From the NCBI GenBank assembly GCA_028701715.1, contig JAQVQF010000067.1, forward strand, positions 1 to 10,197: a stretch of 10,197 nt of DNA, given 5' to 3'. Shown in pieces: positions 1 through 6,551 of this stretch (the stretch's first letter is position 1; every line of letters begins with the position of its first letter). Made by a program: the position numbers and the translations under genes. The notes beneath the pieces were generated by a model. That model searched no databases. It saw only the letters and a list, made by a program, of their open reading frames with translations, and was not told where the DNA came from. The stretch is from Eubacteriales bacterium (lineage in GTDB: Bacteria; Bacillota; Clostridia; Oscillospirales; CAG-382).

Positions 1-48
1 TATCATGAAGTGCATGCTCCAAAAGAAAGTGTGATACCAGCACGATAA
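1..48 (+). CDS. possible C-terminal tail of an upstream gene (partial)
   Basis: The first reading frame of the window is open from the left edge and ends at TAA (46-48), giving the last 15 residues YHEVHAPKESVIPAR. It would fit the end of a gene beginning outside the window. The terminator at 130-163 lies about 80 bases downstream, so an upstream plus-strand transcript is plausible. With only 15 codons visible, no family can be named and chance openness cannot be excluded. Confidence 0.25.
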   Translation, partial: YHEVHAPKESVIPAR

Positions 49-129
49 ACAAGGGTGTGCATAAAGCAAACGGAACAAACGTGAACAAGGCTACCGGGTG
101 CATTTTGCATTAAACTCGTGTCCTTCTTT

Positions 130-163
130 AAAAAAGCGCATGCGAAAGCGTGCTTTTTTATTT
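130..163 (+). terminator. intrinsic terminator with GAAA tetraloop
   Basis: A GCATGC / GCGTGC stem (138-143 with 148-153, one T-G wobble) is closed by a GAAA tetraloop. It is flanked by six A (130-135) and six T (154-159), which can extend the stem past a 2-base GC bulge or act as the U-tract. Because of the A-tract on the other side it could terminate transcription in both directions. It insulates the 295-4664 operon from whatever lies upstream. Confidence 0.8.
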
Positions 164-192
164 CGCTCTGTATAAAATTTGATTTCTTTTTA

Positions 193-221
193 TTGTAATA
201 GCCCTGCGCTTCTGCTATAAT
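193..221 (+). promoter_or_regulatory. sigma-A type promoter of the 295-4664 operon
   Basis: TTGTAA (193-198) lies exactly 17 bases from a perfect TATAAT (216-221). A TG at 213-214 gives an extended -10. Transcription would start near 228, leaving a leader of about 67 bases before the ATG at 295. No other promoter of comparable quality was seen before the four coupled genes that follow. Confidence 0.75.
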
Positions 222-248
222 GATTAAAAATAATGTAATATTTTGCTA

Positions 249-262
249 ATATTAATTAATAT
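249..262. repeat. perfect 14-bp palindrome in the operon leader
   Basis: ATATTAATTAATAT reads identically on both strands. It sits about 20-35 bases after the predicted transcription start and 20 bases before the Shine-Dalgarno AGGAG (282-286) of the first gene. Its position just downstream of a strong promoter is suitable for a dimeric repressor. The stretch is pure A/T, so composition alone could produce it. Confidence 0.4.
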
Positions 263-294
263 AAGCGGAACAAATATAAGCAGGAGATTGTTTA

Positions 295-1395
295 ATGGAT
301 GAAATAAGCATTATCCCCGTTAGGGAAAGCCCGGAATATATTGACAGAGCGGCGGACTATTTTTCAAGTAAATGGAATATTGCAAAAAGCATATATCAGG
401 ATTGCATTGTCAACAGCATAACCACGGACAGCCCTTTACCGCGATGGTATTTGATGATAAAGAATAACGATATTATCGGCGGTTATGGATTGATTGTAAA
501 TGATTATATCAGCCGGCAGGATTTATGGCCGTGGCTTTGCGCGGTTTATGTCGAAAAAAATGAACGCGGCAAGGCTCTTGGTTCCCGTTTACTGCAGCAC
601 GGACGGAGGGAGGCCGCGAAGCTGGGATTTTCCGCGGTCTATTTATGCACAAGCCATATCGGGTATTATGAAAAATACGATTGGCGGTATATCGGCGGTG
701 CGTATGATCTCAACGGCAATGAAACACGAGTATATAAGGCTGACGCAATAAAAGAGCTTGAAGAAATGTCGGCGTTTTTTAATATCCGCGCCGATATATA
801 TGACAGTCATATGCTTGATGATTTGGGGCTGGATTCATTCTATGAGGCGGTTTCCCGTTGCTTTGGTACGCCTGTAAAACATCTGCTTGATTTGGGCTGC
901 GGTACGGGTTTGGAGCTTGAACGACTGTTTGAGCGATTTCCCGACATGAAAGTAACCGGTGTAGACATGTCCGCCGAGATGTTAAATCAACTGGAAGCAA
1001 AATATCCCGGAAAAAACCTCAATTTGATATGCGATTCATATTTCAATGTCAATTTGGGCGGTTTATACGATTATGTGCTGTCTACATATTCCTTGCATCA
1101 TTTCGACGAGGATCGTAAGTCGGAATTATATGCTAAAATTCATGCCGCATTAAAGCCGGAAGGGCTTTTTGTCTTTGGCGATTATACGGTGTCAACGCCG
1201 GAGCGGCAGAAAGAGCTTCAAAACGCAAGTGACATAAAACGCAGAGAACAAGGAATACCGGAGGGTGGTTTATACCATTTCGACACTCCCTTTACGCCCG
1301 AAGCGGAAATGTGCTTGATGAAAAAGGCGGGATTTCGATTTGCCGATATTATAAGACAGTGGGACAGCACAAGCATAATTGTCGCGGGAAAGTGA
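295..1395 (+). CDS. GNAT N-acetyltransferase / class I SAM methyltransferase fusion
   Basis: The 366-residue protein has two enzyme domains. Residues 1 to about 150 form a GNAT fold; the acetyl-CoA loop is the RGKALG segment at 91-96 after the strand LCAVYVEKN. Residues about 160-366 form a class I methyltransferase: motif I LLDLGCGTG at 197-205, the acidic strand-2 end VTGVD (Asp224), and a motif IV-like region with YSLHHF at 265-270. It is therefore expected to use both acetyl-CoA and S-adenosylmethionine in the cytoplasm. The acceptors are unknown and may be one small molecule. The ATG follows AGGAG by 8 bases. It is the first gene behind the 193-221 promoter, and its stop lies 7 bases before the aadE-like gene, so the two are co-transcribed. 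Domain assignment is firm; substrate is not. Confidence 0.88.
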   Translation: MDEISIIPVRESPEYIDRAADYFSSKWNIAKSIYQDCIVNSITTDSPLPRWYLMIKNNDIIGGYGLIVNDYISRQDLWPWLCAVYVEKNERGKALGSRLLQHGRREAAKLGFSAVYLCTSHIGYYEKYDWRYIGGAYDLNGNETRVYKADAIKELEEMSAFFNIRADIYDSHMLDDLGLDSFYEAVSRCFGTPVKHLLDLGCGTGLELERLFERFPDMKVTGVDMSAEMLNQLEAKYPGKNLNLICDSYFNVNLGGLYDYVLSTYSLHHFDEDRKSELYAKIHAALKPEGLFVFGDYTVSTPERQKELQNASDIKRREQGIPEGGLYHFDTPFTPEAEMCLMKKAGFRFADIIRQWDSTSIIVAGK

Positions 1396-1402
1396 GGTTT
1401 TC

Positions 1403-2266
1403 ATGCGCACCGAACGGGAAATGACGGATTTGATTTTAAGCGTCGCCAAAGCGGACGAGCGTATTCGCGCCGTGTATATGAACGGCTCACGCACTAATCC
1501 AAATGTCATAAAGGACGATTATCGGGATTATGATGTTGTATTTACAGTAACCGAAACGGAATCATTTATAGGCGATAAGGACTGGCTTTTAAATTTCGGC
1601 GAACCGCTCATTATTCAAGAACCGGATTCCAACGATTTGGGCTGGGGTATAGGTCGCGATTTTACGCGCCGCTATACCTGGCTTATGCTTTTCAAGGACG
1701 GTACCCGCATTGATTTAGGCGTGGAAATTATCGAAGAAACAGCGACAAGCTTTACCGCCGACACCCTGACCGTTCCTATGCTCGACAAAGACGGCATATT
1801 GCCCGTAATACCGCCGTCAAACGACAGCGGGTATTGGATCAAGCCGCCCGCCAAAGAACAATATTACGGCTGCTGCAATGAATTCTGGTGGTGTCTGAAT
1901 AATGTCGCCAAGGGGATTGCCAGAGATCAATTTCCTTATGCTATGCGGATGTATACGGAAATCGTGCATGCCGAGCTTGAAAAAATGACGGAATGGTATA
2001 TCGGAATAAACAACAATTTTACCGTCACTTCCGGTAAGTGGGGCAAATATTTTAAAAAATATCTCCCGCCGGATTTGTATAAAATGCATATACATACATA
2101 TTCGGACGGCGATTATACCCGCTTCTGGGATGCGATATTTACCGCGTGCGATTTATTCCGCACGCTGGCGGTTTTTGTCGCGGCACATTTCGGTTATACA
2201 TACCGGCAGCATGAAGAAGACGGAATGAGGGAATATTTGAGGAAGGTAAATGACAAATCATTATGA
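1403..2266 (+). CDS. aadE: AadE-type aminoglycoside 6-adenylyltransferase, ANT(6) family
   Basis: Family members transfer AMP from ATP to the 6-hydroxyl of streptomycin. The 287-residue length matches ANT(6) enzymes, which are usually about 285-300. The N-terminus carries the nucleotidyltransferase signature GSRTNP (28-33) followed by DYDVVF (42-47), whose aspartates bind metal-ATP. An ANT(6)-like CCNEFWW segment and the long helical C-terminal half follow. I chose the ATG at 1403, which has GAGG (1394-1397) five bases upstream, over a TTG at 1379 inside the previous gene. MRTERE also matches the usual family N-terminus. It overlaps the next gene by four bases (ATGA). The protein is clearly in the family, but it appears diverged from the mobile aadE versions, so activity on streptomycin is inference. 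Confidence 0.88.
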   Translation: MRTEREMTDLILSVAKADERIRAVYMNGSRTNPNVIKDDYRDYDVVFTVTETESFIGDKDWLLNFGEPLIIQEPDSNDLGWGIGRDFTRRYTWLMLFKDGTRIDLGVEIIEETATSFTADTLTVPMLDKDGILPVIPPSNDSGYWIKPPAKEQYYGCCNEFWWCLNNVAKGIARDQFPYAMRMYTEIVHAELEKMTEWYIGINNNFTVTSGKWGKYFKKYLPPDLYKMHIHTYSDGDYTRFWDAIFTACDLFRTLAVFVAAHFGYTYRQHEEDGMREYLRKVNDKSL

Positions 2267-4227
2267 AAACACTTATCTTTAACGGTTCACCTCGTAATAA
2301 CGGCGGTACGGCTGCGCTTATAAAAGAGCTTACAAGCAATATCACCGGTGAAGTTAATGTTATTAACTCATATAAATCGAACATATCGCCGTGCGTTGAT
2401 TGCCGTTATTGTTGGACAAATGATAAATGCTCGCTTGACGATGATATGCAGAAAATTTATCGACATATTGATGAAGCCGATAATATTATAATTGCTTCTC
2501 CTGTTTATTTTTCGGAATTGACAGGCTCATTATTAAGCCTTATGAGCAGGCTGCAATTTCTATGGGCTGCAAGAAGGTTCCGCAATACGGAAATGCTGTC
2601 CATGAAAAAAAGAAACGGCGCGCTCATTTTGGTAGACGGCGGCGAAGGCTGTGCGGAAAACGCAATGTCGATGGGCAAATGCCTTTTGCGAAAAATGAAT
2701 AGCGATTTTATCGGCTCTGTTTATTTTTCGGGAACCGAGAATGTTCCGAAAAGCGATATGATTGTGCCTGAACATATATCGGCCGAAATCAAAGAGCTGT
2801 CAATAAATTTATCGGCGCGCTTTGAAACCGATAAGGAACGGCGGTCCCGAATATATCCGGTCCTATTGTGTGAATACAATCCCACGTGGCCGCAATGGTT
2901 CGCGGAAGAAAAAATAAATTTAGAACATTTGATCGGCAAAGATAACATAGCCCGGATCAGTCATTACGGCAGCACATCCGTCCCCGGACTGATTGCCAAG
3001 CCGACGATAGATATTCTTCTTGAAATCAAAGGAAACGCCGACATTGACCGAGTGATTGCCGCTTTGCCGTCGCCGGAGTATATTTGTCTGAGCGAAGCGG
3101 GCTTGACCATGCCGACTCCCCCGCCGCATTTGATGTTCCTGAAAGGCTATCTGTCTGACGGATATGCCGAGAAAGTCTTTCATATTCATGTTGTTTACCC
3201 GCGTGATCCGCGGAATTACGATGCGACACATGACGAGCTTCTGTTCAGGGATTACCTGACAGCTCACCCCGAAGCCGCCGCCGAATACGCCGAATTGAAG
3301 CGCGGGCTGTTAAAAAATTACAAACATGACCGAGACGGATATACCGAAGCGAAAAGCGAGTTTATTCGTGCGGTCACAGAGAAAGCAAGAAAAGAAACGG
3401 ACAGGGCAAAAGCCCTCTATATCTCCGACCTTGACGGAACACTGTTAAACCGAAACGCAAAATTGTCCGAATACACCGTCAATATTCTCAACGCTCTGAT
3501 TGCGAAAGGCGTTCATTTTTCCGTGGCAACCGCACGAACCGCCGCAACATCGGTTTTAATGCTTGAACATGTGGCAATCAACGCGCCTTTAATCCTGATG
3601 AACGGCGTCTTAATATACGATATGACGGAAAAACGGTATGTAAAGAAAGAATTGCTTGAGAAGGAAAAAACGCATCGGATTATTTCAACGATGAAAAAAA
3701 CAGAACTGACGGGCTTGATGTACGCTTTATCGGATGATGAGCTTATCACCTATTATGAGCGCCTTGACAATGAAGCGTTGAAAAATTTTGTGTACGAGCG
3801 GATGCGGAAATATAATAAGCAGTTTTCTCAAATTGATAATTTCGCAGATGCCGAAACGGAAATCATCTATTTTTGCTTTTTGGATAACGACGATAATATC
3901 CACCGTCTTTATAAAGAAATCAAAGATATTGGCGGACTCCGCATTGAAAGATATCAGGATATTTATTCTGATGATTTGTGGTATATGGAGGTTTTCAATG
4001 AAACCGCCTCGAAGTATAATGCCGTGCAGTTTCTGCGGCAGAATTACGGCTTTGACAAAGTGATCGGCTTTGGTGACAACCTGAACGACATTCCGCTTTT
4101 TGACGCCTGTGATGAATGTTACGCGGTCGCAAATGCCAAGCCGGAGCTGAAAGAAAGGGCTACTGCTGTTATCGGCGTAAATGACGAGGACGGTGTGGCG
4201 AAGTGGCTGGAGGAAAATGTGTTGTGA
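2263..4227 (+). CDS. three-domain fusion: Fe-S-type flavodoxin reductase + GrpB + Cof-like HAD phosphatase
   Basis: One uninterrupted 654-codon frame joins three families. Residues 1 to about 187 are an NAD(P)H-dependent FMN reductase/flavodoxin fold: phosphate loop GSPRNNGGT (8-16), then Cys44, 47, 50 and 56 in a Cx2Cx2Cx5C pattern like the 4Fe-4S motif of iron-sulfur flavoproteins. Residues about 198-375 are GrpB (UPF0157), a nucleotidyltransferase-fold family: GSTSVPGL (236-243) and KPTID (246-250). Residues about 384-654 are a Cof-type HAD hydrolase: DLDGT (389-393), Thr423, Lys584 and GDNLND (604-609), all catalytic positions intact. Each domain is near full family length and linkers are short. 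The ATG overlaps the aadE-like stop by four bases. The nearest Shine-Dalgarno (GGAAGG, 2241-2246) is 16 bases away, so translation is probably coupled. The joint function is unknown. Confidence 0.87.
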   Translation: MKTLIFNGSPRNNGGTAALIKELTSNITGEVNVINSYKSNISPCVDCRYCWTNDKCSLDDDMQKIYRHIDEADNIIIASPVYFSELTGSLLSLMSRLQFLWAARRFRNTEMLSMKKRNGALILVDGGEGCAENAMSMGKCLLRKMNSDFIGSVYFSGTENVPKSDMIVPEHISAEIKELSINLSARFETDKERRSRIYPVLLCEYNPTWPQWFAEEKINLEHLIGKDNIARISHYGSTSVPGLIAKPTIDILLEIKGNADIDRVIAALPSPEYICLSEAGLTMPTPPPHLMFLKGYLSDGYAEKVFHIHVVYPRDPRNYDATHDELLFRDYLTAHPEAAAEYAELKRGLLKNYKHDRDGYTEAKSEFIRAVTEKARKETDRAKALYISDLDGTLLNRNAKLSEYTVNILNALIAKGVHFSVATARTAATSVLMLEHVAINAPLILMNGVLIYDMTEKRYVKKELLEKEKTHRIISTMKKTELTGLMYALSDDELITYYERLDNEALKNFVYERMRKYNKQFSQIDNFADAETEIIYFCFLDNDDNIHRLYKEIKDIGGLRIERYQDIYSDDLWYMEVFNETASKYNAVQFLRQNYGFDKVIGFGDNLNDIPLFDACDECYAVANAKPELKERATAVIGVNDEDGVAKWLEENVL

Positions 4228-4664
4228 TTATCAGAACAATGACAATCGACGATTATGAGCAGGTATATGTATTATGGCAAAATACGCCTAATATGGGGTT
4301 AAATAATCTTGACGACTCAAAAGAAGGCATTGCGAAATTTCTTGCAAGAAACCCCGGCACTTGTTTTGTCGCCGAAAAAAGCGGTAAAATTATCGGCGTT
4401 ATAATTTGCGGACATGACGGACGCAGAGGATATATTTATCATACAGCGGTTGCGGACAGCGAAAAACGGCAGGGCGTGGGTACCGTTCTTGTCAATACCG
4501 CGATAAACGCGCTCAAACGCGAGGGTATAAATAAGGTCGCTCTTGTGGTTTTCGGTAAAAACGAAAAGGGCAACGACTTTTGGGAAAAGCAGGGCTTCTC
4601 CGCGAGAGGCGATTTAATTTACCGAAACAGGACAATAACGGATATGATAAGAATTGATACATGA
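4224..4664 (+). CDS. YpeA-like GNAT family N-acetyltransferase
   Basis: This is a single-domain GNAT protein of 146 residues. The acetyl-CoA loop RQGVGT is at 82-87, after the strand GYIYHTAVAD. The C-terminal NDFWEKQGF (117-125) is the usual substrate-side motif B. The N-terminal IRTMTIDDYEQVYVLW segment and the RGYIYH strand resemble the YpeA-like group of small Firmicute acetyltransferases. The start is the GTG at 4224: GGAGG lies 10 bases upstream (4209-4213), and GTGA overlaps the stop of the preceding gene, the same 4-base coupling seen at the aadE/fusion junction. The GTG at 4203 would add seven residues absent from the family. The substrate is not predictable. Confidence 0.88.
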   Translation: MIIRTMTIDDYEQVYVLWQNTPNMGLNNLDDSKEGIAKFLARNPGTCFVAEKSGKIIGVIICGHDGRRGYIYHTAVADSEKRQGVGTVLVNTAINALKREGINKVALVVFGKNEKGNDFWEKQGFSARGDLIYRNRTITDMIRIDT

Positions 4665-4720
4665 CGATAGCCTGCGGATATACCGATATTAAAATTCTTA
4701 AATTACCGACGGAATTATGA
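4661..4720 (+). CDS. 19-codon mini-ORF coupled to the upstream GNAT gene
   Basis: ATGA at 4661-4664 gives an ATG overlapping the GNAT stop by four bases, the same arrangement as the two preceding junctions. The frame runs for 19 codons (MTIACGYTDIKILKLPTEL) to TGA at 4718-4720. It could be a small peptide, the stub of a deleted fifth operon gene, or chance. No Shine-Dalgarno at proper spacing is visible, so expression would depend on coupling. No family is recognised. Confidence 0.22.
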   Translation: MTIACGYTDIKILKLPTEL

Positions 4721-4768
4721 TATGGCATTAACGATAATAATACCTGTTGAAAGGATGAAGGGTTTATC

Positions 4769-5353
4769 ATGCTGGAACACAAAGGCACGGTTACGCTTGA
4801 AACAGAGCGGCTTATTCTGCGCAGATTTGTAACGGATGATGTTACAGACGCTTATAGCAACTGGCTGTCTGATCCTGATGTCGCAATGTATATGCAGTGG
4901 GACGCGCATACCGATATTAAGCAGACTCATGAGTGGGTCACCCGATATTATGTGGAAAATTATGAAAAAAATAATTTTTACCGCTGGGCGATTACATTGA
5001 AGGATGACAACCGGGTAATCGGCGCGGTGGGCTTCACCGTGGAACGCGAATATGATTCTGTCGCCGATGTTTCGTACGCCTTGTGTAAAAGGCTTTGGAA
5101 TAAAGGAATAATGAGCGAGGCGCTGACCGCGGTGGTTGCATATGCGTTTAATAAGGTTAAGATAAATCGCCTTGAAGCGTTCCACGCCGTCGCTAATCCG
5201 GGTTCCGGCAGGGTATTGCAAAAAGCGGGATTTAAATTCGAAGGTCACGCGCGGCAAAAATACCGTAACCGGCATAGAGGCTTTGAAGACTGTGATATGT
5301 ACGGTATAGTATCCGAGGATTATTTTAAAGCAAACCCTTATAACAGCGATTGA
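4769..5353 (+). CDS. RimJ/RimL-type GNAT N-acetyltransferase
   Basis: The 194-residue protein belongs to the RimJ/RimL branch of GNATs, which acetylate ribosomal-protein N-termini or, in relatives, small molecules. The opening LETERLILRRF (10-20) is the classic first strand of this group. LWNKGIMSEAL (109-119) fills the acetyl-CoA-binding motif A. NPGSGRVLQKAGFKFEG (143-159) is the strongly conserved motif B, with the Asn and the GF turn. The ATG at 4769 has AAGGG (4758-4762) six bases upstream. It starts 104 bases after the operon's last full gene with no clear terminator between, so it may be read through from upstream or have a weak promoter of its own. The substrate cannot be told from sequence. 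Confidence 0.9.
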   Translation: MLEHKGTVTLETERLILRRFVTDDVTDAYSNWLSDPDVAMYMQWDAHTDIKQTHEWVTRYYVENYEKNNFYRWAITLKDDNRVIGAVGFTVEREYDSVADVSYALCKRLWNKGIMSEALTAVVAYAFNKVKINRLEAFHAVANPGSGRVLQKAGFKFEGHARQKYRNRHRGFEDCDMYGIVSEDYFKANPYNSD

Positions 5354-5479
5354 AATATATAAACGATAAAAATTTTAAAACAAATGTAAAAATTGAATCG
5401 AACGGTAATCGCAGGCTGTATTTGCGCCGCACAATATACCGGCGTTCGGAATTTGCCAAATTTATATGAGGAATGATTA

Positions 5480-6463
5480 ATGGACAAGATAACGGAACTA
5501 ATTCAAAGGCGACGTATGCACGGGCTGTATTTATCACGCCGCTGTGAGGATATTACCGAGCTTTCGCATGAGCTTCTCGGGCTGCATTGCTGGTTTCACC
5601 GCAACGTCGTTTTTTCCGCGTTGATTCGCGGCGCGGAGCTGGCGGGCTGGGATAACGCGCTCACCAAAACGTGGATTCATCACGCGCTGCACGGCGTGGC
5701 TCCAGACGACCTGCCGACGCTGCTTGCGATTCATGCGGGCGGGTGGCGTTGGGGCGAGCAATATAAGGAAATCGCCGACAAGGTTATAAGCCTTATGGAG
5801 GATGGCGTGTATTCCCGTGCCGAAATGCGTTTGATATTCGCGGATGAATATGACAGACAGACAATCGACAGAGCGCTGTCTCCGTGGGGCGGTGTTTTCT
5901 GTGAATTGGCGCGGCTTGGAAAGGTTGCTTTCCGTGATATGACCAGCCGCGATTTTGCCTTAATAGATGCCGAACCGACGCAAACGCGCGGCGAGGTATT
6001 ACCCGATCTATTTCGCAGATTTTTAACGGCTTACGGTCCGGCGACATTCGCGGACGCGGCATGGTTTCTTGGCTTGGGTAAGGAATGGAAAAAGGACCTG
6101 TCCGCTTTGGACACGGAGGAGTATTCGCGGTTTGAATATAATAAAAAGGTCTATTACTATATAGATGATAGCACAAATATGGATGAAATACCCGAACTGA
6201 CGCTGTTGTCCGGGTTTGACCCGCTTATCGTGTCATATACGGACAGGAGCGCGGTGATTTCGCCGGAATACAAGAACGCAGTCATTATGAAATCGGGCAT
6301 ATGCCTCCCGACCGTTGCGGTTAACGGACAGGTGGCGGGGCTTTGGAACATAAAAAAAGGCGAGCCGACCGCGGAATTTTTTACGGCGCAGCCCAAAAGG
6401 ATAAAAGATGCCGCGTTTGATTTGGTTTACGGTATTTGCCGGCAAACACGGGAATATTTGTAA
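5480..6463 (+). CDS. AlkZ/YcaQ-family winged-helix protein with altered catalytic motif
   Basis: The 327-residue protein matches the HTH_42 family of winged-helix proteins. Characterised members (Streptomyces AlkZ, E. coli YcaQ/AlkX) are DNA glycosylases that unhook interstrand crosslinks and bulky alkyl adducts. Landmarks are LLGL (32-35) in the first helix, SPWGGVFCELARLGKV (134-149) of a winged helix, and the C-terminal signatures LLSGFDPL (242-249), YTDRS (253-257) and VNGQVAGLW (281-289). In characterised enzymes a Q-x-Q or Q-x-D motif follows LxGL; here the same position reads His36-Cys37-Trp38. The protein is thus either a variant enzyme or a non-catalytic DNA binder. GAGG (5468-5471) sits 8 bases before the ATG. 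A regulator gene follows after 88 bases with its own promoter. Confidence 0.82.
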   Translation: MDKITELIQRRRMHGLYLSRRCEDITELSHELLGLHCWFHRNVVFSALIRGAELAGWDNALTKTWIHHALHGVAPDDLPTLLAIHAGGWRWGEQYKEIADKVISLMEDGVYSRAEMRLIFADEYDRQTIDRALSPWGGVFCELARLGKVAFRDMTSRDFALIDAEPTQTRGEVLPDLFRRFLTAYGPATFADAAWFLGLGKEWKKDLSALDTEEYSRFEYNKKVYYYIDDSTNMDEIPELTLLSGFDPLIVSYTDRSAVISPEYKNAVIMKSGICLPTVAVNGQVAGLWNIKKGEPTAEFFTAQPKRIKDAAFDLVYGICRQTREYL

Positions 6464-6498
6464 AGCCGCGGAATACATACAAAACCCGACCCGAATAG

Positions 6499-6527
6499 TT
6501 GCGATAATTATTTTCGGTTCATATATA
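6499..6527 (+). promoter_or_regulatory. promoter of the AraC-family regulator
   Basis: TTGCGA (6499-6504) is 17 bases from TATATA (6522-6527). An alternative -10, TATACT (6524-6529), would give a 19-base spacer. The transcript would start near 6535, a few bases before the GGGAGG Shine-Dalgarno (6539-6544), giving a very short leader. It lies in the 88-base gap after the AlkZ-like gene, so the regulator can be expressed separately. Confidence 0.5.
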
Positions 6528-6551
6528 CTTTATTTGAAGGGAGGGATATTT

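Noticed and set aside
1..125. Possible structured RNA in the left edge segment (TGCATAAAGCA and TGCATTTTGCAT similarity)
   Set aside because: The matches are short and A/T-rich and no consistent fold, tRNA or riboswitch core could be drawn.
1379..1402. TTG at 1379 as start of the AadE-like gene
   Set aside because: It lies inside the previous gene without a good Shine-Dalgarno; the ATG at 1403 has GAGG at 5 bases and matches the family N-terminus.
3403..3416. AGGGC-AAAA-GCCCT hairpin at the GrpB/HAD junction, considered as a terminator splitting the fusion gene
   Set aside because: Only 5 bp with no U-tract, and the reading frame continues through it without a stop or a new ribosome site.
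4715..5275. Long minus-strand open frame (186 codons) opposite the RimJ/RimL-type gene
   Set aside because: It is antisense to a gene with clear GNAT motifs and its own Shine-Dalgarno, and its translation shows no recognisable domain.
5388..5476. Short plus-strand frame (about 27 codons) and a GCGCCG/CGGCGT hairpin in the gap before the AlkZ-like gene
   Set aside because: No Shine-Dalgarno for the frame and no U-tract after the hairpin; a TTGAAA at 5350 has no convincing -10 either.
6408..6551. Extended N-terminus of the AraC-family protein back to 6408
   Set aside because: It overlaps the AlkZ-like gene, has no Shine-Dalgarno and would precede the promoter at 6499; family proteins begin at the MDLLSRM position.
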